NCBI GenBank assembly: GCA_964600665.1
Contig: CAZRKC010000030.1
Coordinates: 1 to 30,148, forward strand
From: CAZRKC01 sp964600665
GTDB taxonomy: Bacteria > Bacillota > SLNR01
Direction: 5' to 3'
Length of the DNA: 30,148 nucleotides
The translations under genes were made by a program, and so were the position numbers. Of the stretch, positions 23,851 through 30,148 are shown in pieces. Under the pieces are notes generated by a model. That model saw only the letters and a list, made by a program, of their open reading frames with translations, ran no database searches and was not told where the DNA came from. Within the stretch, counting starts at the first letter, position 1. Every line of letters begins with the position of its first letter.

Positions 23851-25041
23851 GTGTGGAGTAACTTATATTCAAAACTCGGTTCTGATTTGATCCCCTCGCC
23901 ATTAACTGAATTAATGGGTTTTATCACCAGTGATGTAATCTCTTTTGCTGGCGGGCTCCCTCACCCAAAGTCCTTTCCTGTTTCTGAAGTGCAGTCAGTT
24001 TTAGAGGAAATTATGAGGGATCAGTCGGCTGTTGCCCTTCAATATGGTTCAACGCAAGGATATAAACCGCTCATCCAATGGATTGCAAATCGTTCATCTG
24101 ATAAAGGATTACCAGCAGGACCGGAAAATATAATTATCACCAGTGGATCGCAACAAGCTCTGGACCTGATTTCTCGAATTCTTCTTGACCCGGATGATGA
24201 GATTCTTGTTGAATCCCCAACATATTTAGGTGCTTTAGGTCCCTTTGCAAACCAATATGCAAAATTCACGGAAATCCCCATGGATCAGGATGGAGTGGAC
24301 ACAGAAGCAATTGAGAGAATTTTGAAGGATAGAGCAAAAGAAGGGAAGAAGGTCAAATTCATTTATTTGATACCTACTTTTCAGAACCCGACCGGTGTTA
24401 CACTGTCCATTAAAAGGCGGCAAGAGATGGCCAGGCTTGCCCATGAGTACAACGTATTTGTCATTGAAGATGATCCTTACAGCGAATTAAGATATGAGGG
24501 GAATCCAGTCCCAACAATAAAGTCATTTGATGCAACAGGTCACGTAATTTACCTATCCACATTTTCGAAGATATTATCTCCAGGTGTTAGAATGGGATGG
24601 ATTGTGGCTCATCCTGAGATCATCAATAAACTTACTTACCTTAAAGAGTCGGTTGATCTGCATTCCAGTACACTCATTCAATTGCTTGTGTATGAGTATT
24701 GCCGAAAAGGTTATCTCGAACCACATATTCGATCAATCCTTCCACTTTATGCTTCGCGGCGCGAGGCGATGCTCAATGCCTTAATAAAATACGCCCCGGA
24801 TAATGTCACATGGACGACACCGGACGGTGGATTCTTCTTATGGGTGACTTTCCCGCCGCACATTGATACTAAGAAGCTATTTCCAACGGCAGCCTCACGA
24901 GGCGTGGCATATGTTCCTGGGTATGCTTTTTACCCTGACGGAAAAGGACTGAATAGTGTTCGACTCTCTTTCTCATTAGCTGATGAAGATCAGATTGATG
25001 AAGGAATCAGGATTTTAATGGAAGTTGTGCAGGAGCAATAA
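23851..25041 (+). CDS. PLP-dependent aminotransferase (class I/II, 2-aminoadipate/MocR-like)
   Basis: Cytoplasmic fold-type I aminotransferase, 396 aa from GTG 23851. PLP-binding residues are visible: NPTG (179-182), Asp207 in EDDPYSEL, and the Schiff-base Lys240 in STFSKILSPGVRMGW. It lacks the N-terminal GntR domain of MocR regulators and resembles 2-aminoadipate/aromatic aminotransferases. GTG 23851 has gggag about 9 bases upstream; ATG 23842 and GTG 23830 are alternatives. It most likely converts amino acids to 2-oxo acids (or back with glutamate), feeding the oxidoreductase encoded just upstream. Confidence 0.9.
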   Translation: MWSNLYSKLGSDLIPSPLTELMGFITSDVISFAGGLPHPKSFPVSEVQSVLEEIMRDQSAVALQYGSTQGYKPLIQWIANRSSDKGLPAGPENIIITSGSQQALDLISRILLDPDDEILVESPTYLGALGPFANQYAKFTEIPMDQDGVDTEAIERILKDRAKEGKKVKFIYLIPTFQNPTGVTLSIKRRQEMARLAHEYNVFVIEDDPYSELRYEGNPVPTIKSFDATGHVIYLSTFSKILSPGVRMGWIVAHPEIINKLTYLKESVDLHSSTLIQLLVYEYCRKGYLEPHIRSILPLYASRREAMLNALIKYAPDNVTWTTPDGGFFLWVTFPPHIDTKKLFPTAASRGVAYVPGYAFYPDGKGLNSVRLSFSLADEDQIDEGIRILMEVVQEQ

Positions 25042-25054
25042 TCTCAAAGGGGAG

Positions 25055-25079
25055 CAGGTGCATCTTCTTGATGCACCTG
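25055..25079 (+). promoter_or_regulatory. Intercistronic hairpin after the aminotransferase gene
   Basis: A perfect 10-bp stem caggtgcatc/gatgcacctg (25055-25064 with 25070-25079) and loop ttctt, 13 bases after the aminotransferase stop. No T tract follows, so it is not a standard terminator. It may protect the upstream mRNA or attenuate reading into the DUF445 gene. Confidence 0.6.
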
Positions 25080-25104
25080 TATGCTTCTGGAAAGAGGAGT
25101 TATG

Positions 25105-25716
25105 ATGAGCACCGGATTATTCTTAGTGCCAGTTGGCGGAGCGCTGATTGGGTGGTACACGAATGTTCTGGCAATCCAGTTATTATTCAGACCACATCGA
25201 CCAATTAGGATACCTGGAACTCAAATTTTAATTCAGGGATTGTTACCAAGACGAAGGAAAGAACTAGCTCAAACGATCGCGAAAACGTTGGAAGAAAATC
25301 TATTGTCCATGAGTGATATTATCTCGGTTCTCTGGAATGAAGATAAGAAGGCAGCTGTCATTACGCAAGTAGAGTCTCGTCTAGGAAGCATTATCAATGC
25401 GAAATTTCATCGGTTTATGCCCCAGCGGGCAAGTCAATTTGTCACAGATACGATTATTGGGCACATCAGAGCAGATGTCTTTCTCACAATCGAAGAGATG
25501 GTAAACCAATATACTGCTGATGTTAAAGAAGTTAACATTATCAGACCAATGGTGCAGCAAAAGATTGATGAACTTGATCTAATCGAGTTGGAGAACCTGA
25601 TACGAGGAGTATCTGCATCGGAAATTAAGTACATTGCCTGGATTGGTGGCTTTATCGGATTTTTGATTGGATTGCTTCAAGTGGCATTAATTCTGTCCTT
25701 TGGAAACATCCCTTGA
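25105..25716 (+). CDS. DUF445 family membrane protein, short form
   Basis: Membrane protein of unknown function, 203 aa. An N-terminal membrane segment with the family motif VPVGGALIGWYTNVLAIQLLFRP (about 7-29), a long soluble helical middle, and a C-terminal membrane segment (about 177-200, IGGFIGFLIGLLQVALILSF). It is about half the length of Bacillus YheB-type DUF445 proteins, so this is a short form or a reduced copy. ATG 25105 has agaggag (25093-25099) at 5 bases; ATG 25102 is too close. Its 3' end overlaps the thrS promoter. Confidence 0.82.
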   Translation: MSTGLFLVPVGGALIGWYTNVLAIQLLFRPHRPIRIPGTQILIQGLLPRRRKELAQTIAKTLEENLLSMSDIISVLWNEDKKAAVITQVESRLGSIINAKFHRFMPQRASQFVTDTIIGHIRADVFLTIEEMVNQYTADVKEVNIIRPMVQQKIDELDLIELENLIRGVSASEIKYIAWIGGFIGFLIGLLQVALILSFGNIP

Positions 25717-25741
25717 CATGACCGATTATTGGGTCTATAAT
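25713..25741 (+). promoter_or_regulatory. Promoter of thrS
   Basis: Consensus TTGACA (25713-25718) and consensus TATAAT (25736-25741) are separated by exactly 17 bases. The -35 contains the tga stop codon of the DUF445 gene. The expected start near 25748 begins the T-box leader. Confidence 0.93.
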
Positions 25742-25747
25742 AATGAC

Positions 25748-25989
25748 AATAATATAAGGTAAAGCAATGATCAGGACGATTAGCAGGTGAAGCATCGTAG
25801 AGAGCCAGCGGCTGGTGCAAGCTGGTATGATAACCCTGTAAAAACCCCCTGTGAGCTATCAACCGAAAGTCAAATAATACAAGTAGGTTGCATCGGTCGC
25901 TCCGTTATCGCGTCAAGTGGCCTTTTGGCAATTGAGGTGGAACCACGGAATGAACTTTTTCGTCCTTACGAAGAAGTTCTATTTTATTT
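25748..25989 (+). promoter_or_regulatory. Threonine-specific T-box leader of thrS
   Basis: T-box motif aggtggaaccacgg (25935-25948); its TGGA pairs with the UCCA end expected for tRNA-Thr. A terminator hairpin follows (25952-25962 with 25969-25979) with the tail tattttattt. Upstream, Stem I shows the AG-bulge/distal-loop signature agagagccagcggctggtg (25799-25817). A cagg/cctg stem flanks a loop with aaaaaccccc, so the specifier is ACC (25844-25846), a Thr codon. A second ACC at 25833-25835 is less well placed. Uncharged tRNA-Thr should allow readthrough into thrS. Confidence 0.93.
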
Positions 25990-26003
25990 ATGGAGGGATT
26001 AAT

Positions 26004-27932
26004 ATGAATGACATTAGTATCAAGTTACCCGATGGATCTGTAAGGACATTCGCCCAAGGTGTGACAGTAATGGAAATTGCGGAATCAATCGGTAAAAAAC
26101 TAGCCGCAGATGCAGTTGCAGGAAAAGTGAATGGTGTCCTTGTTGATTTGCAAACTACGATCCATGAGGATGCACAAGTTGAAATCATTACTTTCCAAAG
26201 CCAGGAAGGGCCGGAGGTTTTTCGCCACACCACTTCTCATATACTTGCACAAGCGGTTAAACATTTATACCCGGGAACAAAGCTCGCGATTGGTCCTGCG
26301 ATTCAGGATGGTTACTATTACGACTTTGATACGAGTACTCCTTTCACACCGGATGATCTTGCTAGGATAGAGCAGGAAATGAATGAGATCATTCGGCAAG
26401 ATTTAAAAATCAAACGGCATCAAGTCAACCGTGATGAGGCAATCCGGATGTTCACCGAAATGGGTGAGGAATATAAAGTCCAACTCATTAACGACCTCCC
26501 AGATAACGCTCAAATTACTTTCTATACTCAAGGGGATTTCATTGATCTATGTGCCGGACCACATTTACCCTCAACTGGTAAAGTGGGAGCAGTGAAATTA
26601 TTAAGCGTGGCTGGTGCATATTGGCGGGGTGATGAACATCAGCCGATGCTCCAAAGAATCTATGGTACATCCTTTTCAAATAAAAAAGACCTTGATGAAC
26701 ATATACGCCGAATTGAAGAAGCGAAGCGAAGAGATCATCGAAAACTTGGCAAAGAGCTCGACCTCTTTAGTATCCAAGATGAGGGTCCTGGTTTCCCATT
26801 CTTTCATCCTAAGGGGATGGTCATCAGAAATTTGCTCGAGGATTACTGGCGAAAAGAACACATCAAAAGAGGGTATGAAGAAGTTAAGACTCCGATAGCT
26901 CTCCATGAGGACCTATGGAAGCAATCCGGACATTGGGATAATTATCGGCAAAATATGTACTTTACGCGAATAGATGAACAAGGTTTTGCGATCAAACCGA
27001 TGAACTGTCCTGGTGGTATGCTCCTGTATAAACGCGATATCCACAGCTATCGAGATTTCCCCATGAGAGTCGGTGAGCTAGGGTTGGTTCATCGTCATGA
27101 ACTTTCCGGAACGCTGCATGGTTTGATGCGGGTGCGATGTTTTACTCAAGATGACGCTCACATATTTATGCTGCCCTCGCAGATTGTTGAAGAAGTTCAG
27201 GGAGTTATCAAGCTTGCTGATGAAATGTATAAAGTATTTGGATTTGAATACGCTGTTGAGCTTAGTACTCGGCCAGAAAAATCCATGGGTAGTCAAGAAG
27301 CGTGGGACATGGCTACAGATAAACTGAAAGAGGCATTAGATGGGATGGGGCTTCCCTACAAAATTAACGAAGGCGATGGTGCCTTCTATGGTCCAAAAAT
27401 TGATTTTCATCTTAAAGACTGCATTGGTCGGACATGGCAGTGCGGGACTATTCAATTAGATTTTCAGATGCCGGAAAGATTTGATCTAACATACATTGGC
27501 CCGGATGGAGAAAAGCATCGACCGGTAACTGTACATCGAACAATATTTGGAAGTATAGAGCGTTTTATGGGAATCCTTATTGAACACTATGCGGGTGCAT
27601 TCCCCGTTTGGCTTGCGCCTATTCAAGTCAGACTCTTACCCATTGCAGATCGGCACATCGAGTTCGCTGAAAAAATCAAGAAGCAATTATTTGAGCATGA
27701 ATTCAGGGTTGATATCGATAAGCGAAATGAAAAAGTAGGTTTTAAAATCAGAGAGGCGCAGAACGAGAAAATCCCGTATATGCTTGTTGTTGGGGATAAG
27801 GAAATAGAGTCTGGGTTCATATCGTTGCGGACTCGAGAATCTGGTGACACAGGGTCAATATCGGTTGAAGATTTAGAAGCAATTCTTAAGGAAGACATTC
27901 GTTCAAAGAGAAATGCCTTGACTTGCGAATGA
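26004..27932 (+). CDS. thrS: Threonyl-tRNA synthetase
   Basis: Class II synthetase that charges tRNA-Thr, 642 aa, normal for bacterial ThrRS. An N-terminal TGS domain (about 1-62), then the editing domain with the HxxxH pair His75/His79 in RHTTSHILAQ and CAGPHLP, the catalytic core with MNCPGG (333-338; Cys335 a zinc ligand), HRHELSGTLHGLMRVR and QDDAHIF (zinc His386), and a C-terminal anticodon-binding domain (about 540-640). ATG 26004 is chosen with ggaggg (25992-25997) upstream; the frame stays open 29 codons further but that part is the T-box terminator. Confidence 0.98.
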   Translation: MNDISIKLPDGSVRTFAQGVTVMEIAESIGKKLAADAVAGKVNGVLVDLQTTIHEDAQVEIITFQSQEGPEVFRHTTSHILAQAVKHLYPGTKLAIGPAIQDGYYYDFDTSTPFTPDDLARIEQEMNEIIRQDLKIKRHQVNRDEAIRMFTEMGEEYKVQLINDLPDNAQITFYTQGDFIDLCAGPHLPSTGKVGAVKLLSVAGAYWRGDEHQPMLQRIYGTSFSNKKDLDEHIRRIEEAKRRDHRKLGKELDLFSIQDEGPGFPFFHPKGMVIRNLLEDYWRKEHIKRGYEEVKTPIALHEDLWKQSGHWDNYRQNMYFTRIDEQGFAIKPMNCPGGMLLYKRDIHSYRDFPMRVGELGLVHRHELSGTLHGLMRVRCFTQDDAHIFMLPSQIVEEVQGVIKLADEMYKVFGFEYAVELSTRPEKSMGSQEAWDMATDKLKEALDGMGLPYKINEGDGAFYGPKIDFHLKDCIGRTWQCGTIQLDFQMPERFDLTYIGPDGEKHRPVTVHRTIFGSIERFMGILIEHYAGAFPVWLAPIQVRLLPIADRHIEFAEKIKKQLFEHEFRVDIDKRNEKVGFKIREAQNEKIPYMLVVGDKEIESGFISLRTRESGDTGSISVEDLEAILKEDIRSKRNALTCE

Positions 27933-27946
27933 ACCCGTGATAAAAT
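27918..27946 (+). promoter_or_regulatory. Promoter of infC-rpmI-rplT
   Basis: TTGACT (27918-27923) and TAAAAT (27941-27946) are 17 bases apart, with TGA (27938-27940) giving an extended -10. The -35 lies inside the last codons of thrS. Confidence 0.88.
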
Positions 27947-27952
27947 TCAATA

Positions 27953-28081
27953 GTGATACATATGAAGCAGAGGCAATCCGCCTCTCACCATCCGACGCAG
28001 CGGCTGTTGTATGGTAAGCAAAGTGTCAAATCATCATTTACGATTTGATTCTTAACGGCGGGTTATAAACCCGCCGTTTTT
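27953..28081 (+). promoter_or_regulatory. L20-type ribosomal protein leader with attenuator of infC-rpmI-rplT
   Basis: A leader of about 160 bases before infC. It contains stem agaggc/gcctct (27969-27974 with 27980-27985), a longer ccat...atgg enclosed element (27988-28014), and a strong terminator stem aacggcgggtt/aacccgccgtt (28054-28064 with 28068-28078) with a T tract. Known biology: in Bacillus, L20 binds such a leader and promotes termination to balance its own synthesis. Assignment rests on position, structure and terminator; I could not run a covariance model. Confidence 0.82.
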
Positions 28082-28111
28082 GTTGATTTGTATCAAAGGG
28101 GGGGATAGATT

Positions 28112-28624
28112 ATTAGTAAAGAGTTGAGGGTTAACGAAGATATCAGAACGAAAGAGGTACGCGTCGTTGGAAGTGACGGATCTCAGCTTGGGATCATGTT
28201 AGTCAAAGATGCATTAAAGCTTGCGTTTGATGAAAAATTAGATCTGGTAGAAGTAGCACCCACTGCTCGACCGCCAGTATGTCGGATCATGGACTATGGG
28301 CGGCATAAGTATGAGCAAAGTAAGAGAGATAAAGAAGCAAAGAAAAAGCAGAAACTTGTGACGGTCAAAGAAGTTAAAATCAGACCAAACATTGAAGAAC
28401 ATGATTTTGTTGTTAAATTGAAAAATGTCCAGCGGTTCATTGCTGATGGTGACAAGGTGAAGGCAACGGTTGTCTTCCGTGGACGTGAAATAACACATGC
28501 TGAACAAGGAAAACAAGTCCTCCTCCGACTCGCACAAGCAGTTGCAGATACCGTAATTATTGAGCGTGAGCCGAAATTAGAAGGTAGAAACATGATCATG
28601 ATTCTGGCACCGAAACCATCATAA
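28112..28624 (+). CDS. infC: Translation initiation factor IF-3
   Basis: Binds the 30S subunit and checks the start codon and initiator tRNA. 170 aa if started at the ATT codon 28112, giving SKELRVNEDIRTKEVRVVG, which matches the conserved IF-3 N-terminus. The next usable codon, TTG 28124, would cut four conserved residues. A strong aaaggggggg site (28095-28104) is well spaced for 28112. A neighbouring ATT at 28109 is in frame. IF-3 genes commonly use AUU so that IF-3 rejects its own start and self-limits. Core motifs: RPPVCRIMDYGRHKYEQ, VKEVKIRPNIEEHDF. It is first in the operon with L35 and L20. Confidence 0.96.
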   Translation: MSKELRVNEDIRTKEVRVVGSDGSQLGIMLVKDALKLAFDEKLDLVEVAPTARPPVCRIMDYGRHKYEQSKRDKEAKKKQKLVTVKEVKIRPNIEEHDFVVKLKNVQRFIADGDKVKATVVFRGREITHAEQGKQVLLRLAQAVADTVIIEREPKLEGRNMIMILAPKPS

Positions 28625-28637
28625 AGGAGGAAGTTGA

Positions 28638-28835
28638 ATGCCTAAGATGAAAACGCACCGTGCTGCTGCCAAAAGATTTAGTTTGACAGGTACTGGGCGA
28701 ATCAAGCGTAATAAGGCGTGCAAGCGGCATAAGCTTGAAACTAAATCGTCTAATCGCACACGACGATTGAGTGGAGCTGGGTATGTACATGATGCAGATC
28801 ACAAGAAAGTTCTCAAGTTGATTCCATACAAGTAA
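28638..28835 (+). CDS. rpmI: 50S ribosomal protein L35
   Basis: Small basic large-subunit protein, 65 aa. The opening MPKMKTHRAAAKRFSLTGTG is the L35 signature, and a Lys/Arg-rich body follows. The ATG has aaaggagg just upstream, 13 bases after the infC stop. It is the middle gene of the conserved infC-rpmI-rplT operon. Confidence 0.98.
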   Translation: MPKMKTHRAAAKRFSLTGTGRIKRNKACKRHKLETKSSNRTRRLSGAGYVHDADHKKVLKLIPYK

Positions 28836-28856
28836 TTGATTTAGGAGGAGTTAATC

Positions 28857-29210
28857 ATGCCAAGAGCAAAAGGTGGATATACGACACGAAGAAGGCACAA
28901 AAAGATTTTGAAATTAGCACGCGGTTACTGGGGTGGTCGTAGTAAACTTTTCCGAGTAGCGAATCAATCGGTGATGAAAGCCCTTGATTACGCATACCGG
29001 GATCGGCGGGTTAAGAAACGAGATTTTCGGAAATTGTGGATTACGCGGATTAATGCTGCCGCAAGAATCAATGGGATTTCATATAGCCGTATGATTGATG
29101 GACTCAAGAAAGCGGGGATTGAAGTCAATCGGAAAATGTTAGCTGAACTAGCTGTGAATGATATTTCCGCATTTGGTCAGCTTGCGCAGAAAGCAAAAGA
29201 TCAATTATAA
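28857..29210 (+). CDS. rplT: 50S ribosomal protein L20
   Basis: Large-subunit assembly protein, 117 aa, and the predicted feedback repressor acting on the leader before infC. The N-terminal basic extension (PRAKGGYTTRRRHKKILKLARGYWG) and the globular part (YRDRRVKKRDFRKLWITRINAAAR) are diagnostic. Start ATG with aggagga upstream, 21 bases after rpmI. Confidence 0.98.
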   Translation: MPRAKGGYTTRRRHKKILKLARGYWGGRSKLFRVANQSVMKALDYAYRDRRVKKRDFRKLWITRINAAARINGISYSRMIDGLKKAGIEVNRKMLAELAVNDISAFGQLAQKAKDQL

Positions 29211-29233
29211 TAAGACCTACATGGTCTTATTTT
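29209..29233 (+). terminator. Intrinsic terminator after rplT
   Basis: Stem ataagacc/ggtcttat (29210-29217 with 29223-29230), 5-base loop, followed by ttttcctttt. It overlaps the end of rplT and closes the infC operon. Confidence 0.85.
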
Positions 29234-29288
29234 CCTTTTACTTAAGTGGTAATCATATTGAAAGTCTTTTTGACTGGAGATGACACTC

Positions 29289-30092
29289 ATGGATGATTAT
29301 ATAACGAGTGCAAGCAACACCATAATCAAAAAAGCAAAAAGGTTACAAATGAAAAAATATCGTGAACTTGATAATCAATATCTCATGGAGGGCATTCGGG
29401 CTATTGAAGCAATCATATTGAAGAAGTGCTTACCTTCAAAGGTTTTTTATACTGAAAAATCTTGCGATGATAGCAGATGTTCGGAACTTATGGCGATTCT
29501 TCAACGGGAAAAGGTACCGTGTATTCGTGTTACGGATCAAATTATTAATCTATTATCAGAAACAGAAAATACGCAAGGATTTATTGCGGTTATGGATATC
29601 ATGAAGCACGAAATGAAGGATATTGTCAATCAAAAAGGGTTGATCTTGATACTTGATCGCATTCAGGATCCAGGTAATCTAGGTACGATTATAAGAACAG
29701 CAGATGCAGTAGGTGCATCAGGCGCGATATTGCCAAAAGGCGGAGCAGATCCATACAATAGTAAAGCTATACGGGCTTCGGTGGGTTCTATTGTGAGTTT
29801 CCCATTGGTCACTAAAGTTGATGTCATCGATTCAATTGCTTACATGAAAAAAATCGGTTATTCAATTGTCACGGCGGAAATGTGCGGCAGCGTTCCATTT
29901 TATACTGCTTGTTTAAAATATCCGATCGCATTGATTGTCGGGAACGAAGCCTACGGAATTGCGAAAGAAATCATCAAAATATCCGATTCATCCATACATA
30001 TTCCCATGGTGAATCAAGTTGAGTCTTTGAATGTTGCAATAGCTTCCGGTGTTCTTCTCTATGAGATTTACAGGCAAAACGTTTCTGAATGA
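29289..30092 (+). CDS. SpoU/TrmH-family RNA 2'-O-methyltransferase
   Basis: SAM-dependent ribose methyltransferase of tRNA or rRNA, 267 aa. An N-terminal L30e-like substrate-binding part (about 1-105) is followed by the knotted SPOUT domain with the three SpoU motifs: DPGNLGTIIRTADA (127-140), VGNEAYGI (217-224) and MVNQVESLNVAIA (240-252). ATG 29289 is preferred over ATG 29280 because tggag (29275-29279) would touch the latter. The position after rplT, often before pheS-pheT in Bacillota, fits the YsgA/RlmB-like genes; the exact RNA target is unknown. Confidence 0.93.
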   Translation: MDDYITSASNTIIKKAKRLQMKKYRELDNQYLMEGIRAIEAIILKKCLPSKVFYTEKSCDDSRCSELMAILQREKVPCIRVTDQIINLLSETENTQGFIAVMDIMKHEMKDIVNQKGLILILDRIQDPGNLGTIIRTADAVGASGAILPKGGADPYNSKAIRASVGSIVSFPLVTKVDVIDSIAYMKKIGYSIVTAEMCGSVPFYTACLKYPIALIVGNEAYGIAKEIIKISDSSIHIPMVNQVESLNVAIASGVLLYEIYRQNVSE

Positions 30093-30148
30093 GGTTAGTG
30101 TAAAGTTATTGTAGGAAAAATGTAAGAGAATAGCTCCTATGTATGGTA

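Noticed and set aside
25917..26003. N-terminal extension of the thrS frame
   Set aside because: It lies in the T-box antiterminator/terminator; ATG 26004 has ggaggg and gives the normal ThrRS start.
28238..28599. Two minus-strand frames of about 100 codons opposite infC
   Set aside because: Antisense to a highly conserved gene; no motifs or ribosome binding site.

Overview
The window reads as chromosomal DNA of a Gram-positive, low-to-moderate GC anaerobe, most likely a Clostridia-like member of the Bacillota. The signs are two T-box leaders (tyrS, thrS), an L20-type leader before infC-rpmI-rplT, strong AGGAGG-type ribosome binding sites, frequent GTG/TTG starts, a Bacillus-type LexA box, tRNA genes with encoded CCA, and a ferredoxin-linked 2-oxoacid oxidoreductase, which implies anaerobic metabolism. 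I see no phage, insertion sequence, CRISPR array or other mobile element. Genus cannot be decided from the sequence alone.

Layout. 1-262: end of a tRNA cluster (partial Phe, Gly, Cys) and its terminator, then about 290 bases without a gene. 552-2105 (minus): tyrS with a tyrosine T-box leader. 2169-3761 (plus): a Y-family DNA polymerase whose promoter has a LexA box in its spacer, followed by a small unknown gene. 3791-4861: an orphan DNA methyltransferase with an N-terminal excisionase-type helix-turn-helix. 4886-5101: tRNA-Leu and tRNA-Val with their own promoter. 5132-11102: a complete peptide/oligopeptide ABC transporter (binding protein, two permeases, two ATPases) plus a 62-residue membrane protein. 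11120-12010 (minus): a lipid kinase of the diacylglycerol kinase family. 12254-17974: a second complete oligopeptide transporter with the binding protein last. 18236-25716: aldo/keto reductase, amidohydrolase, APRT-like phosphoribosyltransferase, four subunits of a 2-oxoacid:ferredoxin oxidoreductase (korDABC order), a PLP aminotransferase and a DUF445 membrane protein. 25713-29233: thrS with a threonine T-box, then infC-rpmI-rplT with an L20-type leader. 29289-30092: a SpoU/TrmH-family RNA methyltransferase.

How it fits together (inference): the middle 20 kb looks like a peptide and amino-acid fermentation island. Two peptide importers supply amino acids, the aminotransferase makes 2-oxo acids, and the ferredoxin oxidoreductase decarboxylates these to acyl-CoA with reduced ferredoxin. 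The amidohydrolase and APRT-like protein suggest a nucleobase or related heterocycle branch attached to the same cluster, an arrangement I cannot assign to a described pathway. The flanks are housekeeping translation genes controlled by tRNA- and ribosomal-protein-sensing leaders.
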